Position numbers and translations under genes: made by a program
Shown: positions 16,306-22,769 of the stretch, one piece after another
How the letters are laid out: each line of letters begins with the position of its first letter
How positions within the stretch are numbered: position 1 is the first letter of the stretch
IMG/VR virus record: IMGVR_UViG_3300033981_001375
Coordinates: 1-25,064 of that record
DNA: 25,064 nucleotides
Direction: 5' to 3' (one strand)
DNA from: a virus
The notes under the pieces: model-generated
Told to the model about the DNA's origin: nothing
Databases searched by the model: none
The model's input: the letters and a program-made list of their open reading frames with translations, nothing else

Positions 16306-16407
16306 TTGCTTTGTTAGGTGGTGGAGGGCCTCCCCTCCGATGAACTAATAGTAGCGCTTGCCGTTGCGGTTGCCATGCTCCCATCAGGCCTGTTCACAAT
16401 CCGTCAC
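16306..16407 (-). promoter_or_regulatory. Promoter/leader module copy B
   Basis: Same 90-bp structure as copy A (16318-16407), with -10 box TACTAT at 16353-16348, hairpin at 16338-16323, and a 12-bp gap to the ATG. The upstream box (GTGACGG-TTGTGAAC, read on the minus strand) overlaps the TGA stop of the zinc-ribbon gene, so the module begins inside the end of the preceding gene. Confidence 0.8.
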
Positions 16408-16621
16408 TTTTGGTCTTGGCCCTGACCCGTGCAACCCTGGCGGCCTTGTCGGCACGGCCCTCTGGTGTGAGCCGTTCCCAGCAACGCCGGCAGATCTCCC
16501 CATAGCGTCCGCTGCGGCCTGCTCCACAGGCTGAGCAGATCAACCGCTCTGCTGGTGGGATCTTCCCGGCTTTCCTGGCACGCCAACGGCGGGAGCGCTC
16601 GGCGTTGGTGGGGTCGCTCAC
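16394..16621 (-). CDS. Small zinc-ribbon protein
   Basis: 75 residues if started at GTG at 16621, which overlaps the previous stop (GTGA), giving MSDPTNAERSRRWRARK. An ATG 21 bp upstream is also possible. Two CxxC pairs form a probable zinc ribbon: LICSACGAGRSGRYG and EICRRCWERL (about residues 29-32 and 46-49). The rest is very basic, with SRRWRARKAGK at the front and KAARVARVRAKTKS at the end. A nucleic-acid-binding role is likely from charge and zinc ribbon. Third gene of a three-gene unit behind module C. Confidence 0.72.
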   Translation of the reverse strand: MSDPTNAERSRRWRARKAGKIPPAERLICSACGAGRSGRYGEICRRCWERLTPEGRADKAARVARVRAKTKSDGL

Positions 16622-16782
16622 CACTCCCCCAGGCGATGGCACTGCAGCACCGTGGCGCGAGGGCCGAGGCCTGCCAGCTCGATTGCTGACAGCTGCGCAT
16701 GGGTTAGGGACTGGGCCTGCAAGTGCAGGGTGCGACGTTGTCCGGAAGGGGCCAGCAGGTGGATTTCGTAGGGGTGGGTCAT
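16618..16782 (-). CDS. 54-residue protein between module-driven genes
   Basis: ATG at 16782, TGA at 16620-16618, translated directly. The protein starts MTHPYEIHLLAPSGQRR, goes on to TLHLQAQSLTHAQLSAIELAG and ends VLQCHRLGEW. It looks like a small beta-alpha-beta domain (strand, strand, helix, strand). The start of the next gene overlaps its stop (GTGA), so both are likely co-translated. It is too short for many gene finders. Function is unknown; I rate it real because of the overlap, frame and fold-like pattern. Confidence 0.62.
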   Translation of the reverse strand: MTHPYEIHLLAPSGQRRTLHLQAQSLTHAQLSAIELAGLGPRATVLQCHRLGEW

Positions 16783-16801
16783 GGCTGCGGTGGGATTGCT
16801 T

Positions 16802-16820
16802 GCCGGGATAGGCTCCCGGC
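16802..16820 (-). other. Perfect hairpin between co-transcribed small genes
   Basis: GCCGGGA-GCCTA-TCCCGGC on the minus strand, 7 bp stem and 5-base loop, with no T-run after it. It lies in the 52-bp gap before the 54-residue gene. It could act as an mRNA stability element or a weak attenuator. Confidence 0.5.
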
Positions 16821-16834
16821 GGGCCGTGGGTGGG

Positions 16835-17110
16835 TCAGTAGCGAGCGGCTAATGCAGTGGCCAGATGACGCAGGAAGTGGTGAAAGTCTCCGTTTGCAAA
16901 GTCCAGTTTCCGCACAATGCCGGCGATTTGCTCTTGCTCGGCGGCTGGTGCGTTGTCGATGGCTTCAATCACCACAGAGGTGGGGATGATGTGGGCGGTG
17001 CCGTCCGGGGCTGTCACTTCGTAGATCATCTCGGCCAGCTGCTTCTCCTCAAAGAACAGCTGCAGAAAGCGGCGGGTGCCAGTGGCGGAACGGTGAGCGG
17101 TGGTGGTCAT
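16835..17110 (-). CDS. Small protein 3 of the leader-module block (91 aa)
   Basis: 91 residues from ATG at 17110, 12 bp after leader module C. It begins with a Thr/Ser-rich segment, then RRFLQLFFEEKQLAEMIYEV, strands VTAPDGTAHIIPTS, and helices VVIEAIDNAPAAEQEQIAGIV and FHHFLRHLATALAARY. The arrangement is helix, beta hairpin, three helices; compact and soluble. The style resembles small conserved hypothetical proteins of picocyanobacteria, but I cannot name a family. It heads a unit with the 54-residue and zinc-ribbon genes. Confidence 0.7.
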   Translation of the reverse strand: MTTTAHRSATGTRRFLQLFFEEKQLAEMIYEVTAPDGTAHIIPTSVVIEAIDNAPAAEQEQIAGIVRKLDFANGDFHHFLRHLATALAARY

Positions 17111-17212
17111 GTCTGGGGTTGGGTGGTGGAGGGCCTCCCCTCCGATGAACTAATAGTAGCGCCTAGCGTTGCGGTTGGCTTGGTCACAAGCAGGCTGTTC
17201 ACAAACCGTCAC
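17111..17212 (-). promoter_or_regulatory. Promoter/leader module copy C
   Basis: Same 90-bp structure (17123-17212), -10 box TACTAT at 17158-17153, hairpin at 17143-17128, 12-bp gap to the ATG. The 12-bp gap sequence differs from copy A at one position. The upstream box overlaps the TGA stop of the MuF-like head protein (17211-17209). Confidence 0.8.
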
Positions 17213-18081
17213 ACATCTGTAACAGGAGTAGGCGCCATCGACTCAAACACCGCTTTTGTCAGGTCATCGCTCAACGGAACACCCGTATGCTTTGCGACTT
17301 CCTTGCGATGACGTGCAGCCATTCCGGCATAAGTAGGATCAATCCTTGCTATCTCAGGGTCATACGGCGCTACAGCACACCGGCACCGTGGATGTAACGG
17401 TAACTTTAACTCTGTACGTCGATAAATACGACCTGCCCTGTCTCGACATACTGGACAAGTCCGATCGTCACTTGTCGCGTAATACATCACTAGATCAATT
17501 CCTATTGTAGCGTAATACGCATTACTTGCTTCCGAATACGCACGCATACTTTCGGTTCGTACAATGGTCTCCGCTCGCCCTCTTGTAATCACTAGACGGT
17601 CTCGCATATCACGCACCATCGCATCAGTAGGGCGACCTTCTGCAATCCCCTGCGCCACAATCTCCGCAGCAGTTCGGGCAAACTCATCCCCATGACGCCT
17701 TAAATACCCCTTAGCCTGCGCCGCAGCAGCCATCGTTGCCTCAATCGGAATTGTAATATCCACTCGTGGATGAGTGGGTAGTAGCTCACCCGTGAGCGCA
17801 TCAGCTGCCACGATCCCAAGCTTGGATGCCTCCGCAACTAAATTCCGGAATAACTCGTCATACTGGTCCTGCATGTCCGGCCGCACAGCAGGAATCAGCT
17901 CACGGAACACTTGCAACAGCAGCACATTCCGTTGGCTTGGATCTCGCATGCCGCGTCGCATATGCTCCCGTGCTCGGCGAAGCAGACGATTAAACGAGCT
18001 CTCCAGAACCTGATTTAATAGTACAACTACATCATCCTCGGCATTCCGTAGCAGATTGTTGTAGCGCTCAAGTAGATCCAA
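17209..18081 (-). CDS. MuF-like minor head protein (SPP1 gp7 family)
   Basis: 290 residues from a TTG start at 18081, nine bases after the portal stop. The N-terminal ~200 residues are helical. The C-terminal domain has the diagnostic MuF/gp7 pattern: RGRAETIVRTESMRAYSEA (about 167-185), then ATSDDRTCPVCRDRAG (Cys209, Cys212) and LPLHPRCRCAVAPYD (His230, Cys233, Cys235). These Cys/His residues probably bind metal. Such proteins sit on or near the portal inside the head and may be ejected with DNA. Order portal-MuF-protease is standard, except that here about 3.4 kb of other genes comes in between. Confidence 0.88.
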   Translation of the reverse strand: MDLLERYNNLLRNAEDDVVVLLNQVLESSFNRLLRRAREHMRRGMRDPSQRNVLLLQVFRELIPAVRPDMQDQYDELFRNLVAEASKLGIVAADALTGELLPTHPRVDITIPIEATMAAAAQAKGYLRRHGDEFARTAAEIVAQGIAEGRPTDAMVRDMRDRLVITRGRAETIVRTESMRAYSEASNAYYATIGIDLVMYYATSDDRTCPVCRDRAGRIYRRTELKLPLHPRCRCAVAPYDPEIARIDPTYAGMAARHRKEVAKHTGVPLSDDLTKAVFESMAPTPVTDV

Positions 18082-18089
18082 AACTTAGG

Positions 18090-19898
18090 CTAGTAGACCT
18101 CCCATCCAGCACGTAGCGATTCAATTTCGCTCTCGGGGATAGCGGAGAGTCCTGCGATATTCTGCCGGAACAATCGGGAAATTCCAAGCTTGGCAGCACG
18201 GAGGGACGCGAAACCGGTGGCATAGGGACCGTCGATCAGCTCCCCGTCGCGGTCGAAGCGGGCACGGTACAGCTTATAGGCCCGGGCGCGGTGAGGGCCG
18301 AACACCACCATCGGGGCCGCCTGGCTGGAATCAGTGCGCTGGCCGTCAGGCCCCACCAGATAGCCCGCGCAGAGGTCGTCTACCCGGTGGGTGACCCGGA
18401 TCCGCAGGCCGTGGGCCTCGTAATGGTCGAAAGCGTCGGTCTTGGCGCCGTCCTCGGGGGGCGGGGGTTGATCCTCCGGGGGCTGCTGGGCGGCGAGCTG
18501 CAGGTTCTGATACCCCATCATCCGGCTCTCGAATGAGGCGTCCGCAGCAGCGCTCAGCTGCTTGGTTACAGCAGCATTGAGCGTGGTTTCAGTGTTGAAG
18601 TCGGTGCCACCAAAGCGGGCTTCACGTACTTCAATGGCGTTCAGTACACCGAGATTAATATATGTGTTGTCTATTTGAGCTTGGGCAGCGCGGATGTCAG
18701 CTTTCTCTTTATTAGTCTCAGTAAAAGCTGAGGGGAAAGAGACGGACCAATTACGTGGGGGGCGGCCTCGGGTGGGGCCCTCCTTGCTGGCCAAGATGTA
18801 GGAGAAGATCTGCTCGACCGCTGACATGCAGTAGAGCTCTTGCCAGTTCTCCACCAGGGAAGCCCAGAGGCGCTCTTCAAACCGGCCCTCTTTGCCCAGG
18901 CCACCGGGGGATTCCCCCATGAGAATGGCAGAAGGCCAACCAGTGGCAGCTTGTAGGTCTTTGATGAAGGGATCTGTGGCTGAAGAGATATTGTTGAGAG
19001 CACGGTTGAGATATGTAACTGTCTCTTCTTTGTCAATGACCATGCCTTTGTACATACTGCGAGATAGGATATTGGCTTCTAGGCGCTTCCGGATGTCTGA
19101 TTCGTTGCCAGCAGCAATACGATTAAAGAGTCCTGGGATGCTGTGTACAAATAAATCTGCGTCTGAAAGCATTGTTTCCAAACCCATCATGCCGCTTTCG
19201 TAGCGCTTGTAGGCGTCCCAAATTAGTTGCAGAACAGATTGGCCCCAGCCGACGTTACGTACTCGGAGATTCCAGGGGAGATACAGCCCATCGAAGCGGG
19301 CCACTCGGGATGCGTGTATGCGTATATCGACATATCTGCTGGTCTGGTCGGGCGACATGCGCTGCGAAGTGGAAATCCGGTAGAACTGAGGCTTGCTGTA
19401 GTCAATAATCGTGAAGTCCTCTGGTATCACCTCATGGCGAGACAGCGGGACTAGGCCTCGAACAGCGCGGATACGTGTTGGGTCAACAGGTTCTTCAGGC
19501 GGAAGGCCGTCGTCAATCAGCAGAACTAGGAGAGCGCCACCGTATAGCCGTTGGAGCTTGACAACTTCAGCGTAAGCGCGGCGAAATTCTAGGTTTTTAA
19601 TGTATTCATCGAAATCAGCAATTAGATCGTTAGCATTGGGGATGTCGTCCCCGCCTAGCTTAATTGTTGCAGGGTGTCGCAGAACTGTATCTGCGATGTT
19701 ATCTACGTAGCGACGGGGAATACCGTTTAGATACAGTATTTCTAATTCTGTCTGAGAAAGCAGTGAAGCATTCGCAACTCTTGTGGCGACGCTGCGATCG
19801 GTAGAGGCAGTCCCCATGCCGGTTAGCACGTTCACCAACGCGCCATCTGTACGACTTACAGATTCGTTATTCCGGAATATATCAGACGAGTCAGACAC
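18090..19898 (-). CDS. Portal protein (DUF1073 / HI1409 family)
   Basis: 602 residues from a GTG start at 19898 (an in-frame TAG lies shortly upstream with no ATG between). Typical DUF1073 features are LNGIPRRYVDNIADTVLR (about 58-73), KLQRLYGGALLVL (about 114-126), VPLSRHEVIPED (about 150-161), IRIHASRVARFDG (about 192-204), the turn WGQSVLQLIWDAYKRYE (about 218-234), and ILMGESPGGLGKEGRFEERLW (about 325-345). Twelve such subunits form the DNA entry ring. After a Pro-rich linker (about 472-483) there is an additional C-terminal region of ~115 residues (490-602) beyond the core portal fold. The high-scoring cores leave little doubt about function. Confidence 0.88.
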   Translation of the reverse strand: MSDSSDIFRNNESVSRTDGALVNVLTGMGTASTDRSVATRVANASLLSQTELEILYLNGIPRRYVDNIADTVLRHPATIKLGGDDIPNANDLIADFDEYIKNLEFRRAYAEVVKLQRLYGGALLVLLIDDGLPPEEPVDPTRIRAVRGLVPLSRHEVIPEDFTIIDYSKPQFYRISTSQRMSPDQTSRYVDIRIHASRVARFDGLYLPWNLRVRNVGWGQSVLQLIWDAYKRYESGMMGLETMLSDADLFVHSIPGLFNRIAAGNESDIRKRLEANILSRSMYKGMVIDKEETVTYLNRALNNISSATDPFIKDLQAATGWPSAILMGESPGGLGKEGRFEERLWASLVENWQELYCMSAVEQIFSYILASKEGPTRGRPPRNWSVSFPSAFTETNKEKADIRAAQAQIDNTYINLGVLNAIEVREARFGGTDFNTETTLNAAVTKQLSAAADASFESRMMGYQNLQLAAQQPPEDQPPPPEDGAKTDAFDHYEAHGLRIRVTHRVDDLCAGYLVGPDGQRTDSSQAAPMVVFGPHRARAYKLYRARFDRDGELIDGPYATGFASLRAAKLGISRLFRQNIAGLSAIPESEIESLRAGWEVY

Positions 19899-19936
19899 TC
19901 GATGTTGGTGCGCTATGTGCTACATCCTATCGCTGG

Positions 19937-19960
19937 AATGTAACTTTGCGAACTTACATT
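19937..19960. repeat. Inverted repeat AATGTAA-N10-TTACATT beside the tandem array
   Basis: A perfect 7-bp inverted repeat (19937-19943 and 19954-19960). Its right arm is part of the first 21-bp repeat, so the site adds an opposite-facing half site to the array. It may be an operator for a dimeric protein. Confidence 0.55.
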
Positions 19961-20033
19961 GGGCGCAGAGGAACTTACAATGAGTGCAGAGGAACTTACA
20001 ATGTGCGCAGAGGAACTTACACTGGACACTTAG
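19950..20033. repeat. Four 21-bp direct tandem repeats between terL and portal genes
   Basis: The box GAACTTAC begins at 19950, 19971, 19992 and 20013, an exact 21-bp period, about two helical turns. The middle copies share AGGAACTTACAATG plus GCAG with one to three changes; the outer copies are more diverged. The last copy reaches the terL stop codon. Same-face spacing points to cooperative protein binding. The array fills most of the 131-bp non-coding gap in front of the portal gene. Roles to consider are operator, promoter-associated site or packaging recognition site. Confidence 0.85.
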
Positions 20034-21538
20034 ATATTTGCAAAGAACGCTGCAGTATTTGGAGTTTCTGGAATCAGACTGCAGGCAAAGGCCAACGCCA
20101 TGACAGTATCATCGTTGAAACCGGATGCAGCGGCACGGACTCCGTGATCTTTCTGCTGGAAAGCGCGGAGTTCGTCCACAATCACGCCCTCTGGGAATAT
20201 CAGGTCGTCATGTTCCAACAGGAACAAGATGCGGTCCGTGGCTGTGATCTTACTGGGTTGAGAAGTGGAGAAGAGCTCAATAGCGTACTCGGGGACAATG
20301 CCTTGGAGCGCTTCAGCGATCACTGCACCCATGGCCTGTTTTTCTACGATGATGCGATGCGGGATGTAGTCTTCTATAAGCTCTTTGATCCTGCGCAGGC
20401 TGTACTCAGTGCTGCGGCCGTTTTCACGATATAGGCTGACGACTTCATAAGGCTTACTGGTGATGTCAAGTACCAGTCCTACGAAATAGTCACTGCCGCC
20501 TGCGTTGGGATCTATCGCTAGTACATATGTACGGTTAACCGAGCCGCATTCGCGCCAGGAGCCACGGGCGCCACGGCTGATCAGGTCATAGGGGTAGATC
20601 TGGCTGTCGGTGGCGCCGAAGGAAAGCTCGTACTCGGTGGCCCAGGCGGACTGGGTGATGCGACGATCCTCCCGGGTTTTCTTCGCCCAGTTGGGATCTT
20701 GGTTGTAGACCGGATGCTGGGAGTAGTGAATTGCGACGCGGAGCCACTTGTCTGGCAACTGCGCCAGGCGGCTATTGAGCTCTGCAATAACAGCAGGGCC
20801 CTGGGCGGGGGTATCACGCGCACGCTCGACGTAGGACAACCAATCGGGGAAAATACCGGCGTGCCAAAGGGAGCCGTACCAGTCAGAGGCGGTATCTGGT
20901 GTGCTGGTGACGATCACCCGGCCTTTTTCGCCCAGCATGGAAAGCGTAGGGCTGGCGGCACGGTAGATCTCTTCAGCGCCGTCAACGAAGGCGGCCTCGT
21001 CGATCCAGAGGTCTGAGCAAGAGGGGATGCCACGAGCAGCGCGAGGGCTGCCGGGTAGGAAGTGGATAGTGCCGAAGCCAACGATGCTGATTAGCGTGGC
21101 GCTGTCTGTGGCGTAACGGAATGAGTGGCCTGGGATGCTGTTAAGCATCCGCTTAGCGCGGCGAGCTAATTGAGAAGAGTCGCCCTGAGTTTTGGAGAAT
21201 ACGACAGCAACGTATCCTGGTTCAGTAGCAGCGCGACAGCTGAGGGCGTTGACAACAGTTTCACTGACGCCAACTTGTCGGGATTTATTTACAATAACAT
21301 TTTGATGGGAATAGATCTGCTTTATCAGGTCTATTTGAAAGTCATACGGGTCAAACGGGGCGACAGTGCCGCTTGTGGTGATCCAGGTGAGTCGAGCGAA
21401 TTCAGACCACCGGTCGATGGTGGGCAGGGTGCTGACAGCGGGCTCGGGGGAGGCGGTGGCTTGGGCCTTGCGGCGTTCGATTGCGGCCTGCAGCTTGTCA
21501 GCGCGGCGGGCGAGTTGAGTCAGCGATGAAGTGGTCAT
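20030..21538 (-). CDS. terL: Terminase large subunit
   Basis: 502 residues from ATG at 21538, overlapping terS by ATGA. The ATPase domain has a Walker A-like NKSRQVGVSET (about 84-94), Walker B LWIDEAAF (177-184) and coupling motif VTSTPD (about 210-215). The nuclease domain has LAIDPNAGGSDY (Asp343), IIVEKQAMG (Glu399) and FNDDTVMAL (Asp476/477). These are the expected RNase H-like catalytic acids. It drives DNA into the head through the portal and cuts the concatemer. It is followed by the 21-bp repeat array rather than directly by the portal gene. Confidence 0.93.
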   Translation of the reverse strand: MTTSSLTQLARRADKLQAAIERRKAQATASPEPAVSTLPTIDRWSEFARLTWITTSGTVAPFDPYDFQIDLIKQIYSHQNVIVNKSRQVGVSETVVNALSCRAATEPGYVAVVFSKTQGDSSQLARRAKRMLNSIPGHSFRYATDSATLISIVGFGTIHFLPGSPRAARGIPSCSDLWIDEAAFVDGAEEIYRAASPTLSMLGEKGRVIVTSTPDTASDWYGSLWHAGIFPDWLSYVERARDTPAQGPAVIAELNSRLAQLPDKWLRVAIHYSQHPVYNQDPNWAKKTREDRRITQSAWATEYELSFGATDSQIYPYDLISRGARGSWRECGSVNRTYVLAIDPNAGGSDYFVGLVLDITSKPYEVVSLYRENGRSTEYSLRRIKELIEDYIPHRIIVEKQAMGAVIAEALQGIVPEYAIELFSTSQPSKITATDRILFLLEHDDLIFPEGVIVDELRAFQQKDHGVRAAASGFNDDTVMALAFACSLIPETPNTAAFFANI

Positions 21539-21987
21539 TCATCGGTGGGCTCGAATGAAGGGAGATTGTCTTCGTCCTCGGGGAGAAGTTCAGCGGTCAG
21601 GGGGTCCACCATGGCTTCAAGGTTGGCCAACTTGCGGTTTAGCATCTGGGTCTCTTGATAGCGGCCTGCACCGTTGATTAGGGCACGAGAAGCAGCAATG
21701 CGATCAGAAGCATTCACGCGGGGGTCCCGCATGATGGCTTTAAGGGTGTCGATAGCTTCGGGTAGAAGTTCTATAGTTTGACTTTCGTTGTCTGAGATTA
21801 TCTGCTGCTGTCTGAGGAAGATAGCACGTTGAACTCTTGGTTTCTGACGCCAGTTATAGAGAGTGCGCTCTGCGATGCCAAGTTCTGTAGCGGTCTCTCG
21901 GTTGTTTTTTCCCCGGGCCAGGAGAGCGACAGCCATCCGTTCCTGCTCGCGAAGACCGTCAATGGGGTTGGGATTGATTGTGCGCAT
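21535..21987 (-). CDS. terS: Terminase small subunit
   Basis: 150 residues from ATG at 21987. A helix-turn-helix lies at about residues 24-46 (GKNNRETATELGIAERTLYNWRQ), the DNA-recognition part, followed by long helices for oligomerisation (FLRQQQIISDNESQTIELLPEAIDTLK, DRIAASRALINGAG) and an acidic tail (LLPEDEDNLPSFEPTDE). This pattern, plus its four-base overlap with terL, is typical of small subunits that recognise the packaging start. A possible promoter/operator palindrome lies 14 bp upstream at 22001-22015. Confidence 0.85.
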   Translation of the reverse strand: MRTINPNPIDGLREQERMAVALLARGKNNRETATELGIAERTLYNWRQKPRVQRAIFLRQQQIISDNESQTIELLPEAIDTLKAIMRDPRVNASDRIAASRALINGAGRYQETQMLNRKLANLEAMVDPLTAELLPEDEDNLPSFEPTDE

Positions 21988-22000
21988 GTGCGTGGGTGCT

Positions 22001-22015
22001 GTATATTCAGTATAC
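22001..22015 (-). promoter_or_regulatory. Palindrome with -10-like TATACT before terS
   Basis: GTATA-CTGAA-TATAC on the minus strand, containing TATACT, close to a consensus -10 box. It lies between the 59-residue gene and terS. No matching -35 box was found, so it may be a promoter, an operator, or both. Confidence 0.35.
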
Positions 22016-22022
22016 TAAACAG

Positions 22023-22202
22023 CTACAGCCCTTGGCGCATGGCCCATGCTGTGGCGGCTTTTTGCATTTGCCGGGCCCGGAGGGTGTCTTTACATAGTTT
22101 ACGTAGGGTAGCTATATCGTTGGTTTCATCTACTGTGCGGCACATTCTTTCTAGTTCAAAGGATTGATAAAGGGTTAACTGCATGGGATCAGGGTCCGAC
22201 AT
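22023..22202 (-). CDS. 59-residue NblA-like small protein
   Basis: ATG at 22202 gives MSDPDPMQLTLYQSFELERM (59 residues in all); an in-frame ATG at 22184 would give 53. It ends RARQMQKAATAWAMRQGL, stop TAG at 22025-22023. One long and one short helix are likely. The opening LTLYQSFELERM resembles the start of NblA (LTLEQxFxL), the cyanobacterial phycobilisome-degradation adaptor, which is also ~55-60 residues and carried by some cyanophages. The second half matches less well (conserved-looking Leu/Met positions only). It is the first gene after the terminator at 22232-22253, just before terS. Existence is likely; the NblA relation is a hypothesis. Confidence 0.6.
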   Translation of the reverse strand: MSDPDPMQLTLYQSFELERMCRTVDETNDIATLRKLCKDTLRARQMQKAATAWAMRQGL

Positions 22203-22231
22203 GGAGCTGTACCAAAGTGCGAATAGCTAGC

Positions 22232-22253
22232 AAAAAGGGGGCGCGGGGCCCCC
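22232..22253 (-). terminator. Rho-independent terminator after the coiled-coil gene
   Basis: Minus-strand stem GGGGGC / GCCCCC (6 bp) with loop CCCGC is followed by TTTTT. It lies 22 bp after the coiled-coil gene and separates that gene from the phage terminase operon. Confidence 0.88.
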
Positions 22254-22275
22254 AGTGCAGTCAACAGGCTGCGGA

Positions 22276-22686
22276 TCAGGCCTCGGGGTCTGCGTCAGCG
22301 ACAGGCTCGTCAGCGACAGGCTCGTCGGCCACAGGGGGCTGAGGCAGCACTTCGGCGAGGCGGCCGAGGATGCGGGTTTCCATTTCGTCTTCAGCGACTT
22401 CCTCGGACACAAGGGTCTGGAAGCGCTCAGCGGCGGCGGCCAGTTCAGCTTGGAGAGCGGAGTTGGCGAGGCCGGATTCACCGAGGGCAGCCTTCAGGGA
22501 GGCGTTCTCGGAGATGAGGAATTCGACGCCGGACAGGATTTGGGTAAGGGCGGACATGTGACGTAAGAGGGCGGTGTGATTTTCTGCCAGGAGGGCGGGC
22601 AGACGCTCGATTGTGCGGAGGGCTTTCGAGAAACGCTCCACATCTCGGCTCACCGACCGCGAGAAGTCACGAATAGCCGTGAGCAT
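22276..22686 (-). CDS. Coiled-coil protein with PVADE repeats
   Basis: 136 residues from ATG at 22686. Nearly all-helical: RDFSRSVSRDVERFSKALRT, HTALLRHMSALTQILSGVEF, ASLKAALGESGLANSALQAE and AAAAERFQTLVSEEVAEDE, a probable coiled coil from residue ~5 to 105. The tail repeats PVADEPVADEPVADADPEA and matches a 15-bp DNA repeat (22295-22324). No family is recognised. It is a single-gene unit: its upstream region is a near copy of that before the subtilase, and it ends in a strong terminator. Similar small coiled-coil proteins can be phage scaffold-like or host proteins; the unit structure favours cargo or host origin. Confidence 0.72.
   Translation of the reverse strand: MLTAIRDFSRSVSRDVERFSKALRTIERLPALLAENHTALLRHMSALTQILSGVEFLISENASLKAALGESGLANSALQAELAAAAERFQTLVSEEVAEDEMETRILGRLAEVLPQPPVADEPVADEPVADADPEA
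22295..22324. repeat. 15-bp tandem repeat in the coiled-coil gene
   Basis: TCAGCGACAGGCTCG occurs twice in a row (22295-22309, 22310-22324), with a third, diverged copy after it. It encodes the PVADE repeats of the protein tail. Confidence 0.8.
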
Positions 22687-22707
22687 TTTGGGACGGGTGA
22701 ACTTGGT

Positions 22708-22753
22708 TCAAGCATAGCATTCGGATGTGGGTGCGTCCATGCGCTGTTCGTGA
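22708..22753 (-). promoter_or_regulatory. Duplicated promoter region, copy 1 (coiled-coil gene)
   Basis: 46 bp matching 24970-25015 with 40 identical positions, including 17 bp identical at the gene-near end (22708-22724). The minus strand carries GCTATGCTTGA, with TATGCT as a probable -10 box, about 25 bp before the ATG at 22686. The match probably extends more weakly to about 22795, inside the end of the subtilase gene. Confidence 0.6.
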
Positions 22754-22769
22754 ATAGGTTGGTGCTGCG

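Noticed and set aside
19950-20033. CRISPR-like array
   Set aside because: The 21-bp units follow one another without unique spacers, and no cas genes are present; it is a tandem repeat.
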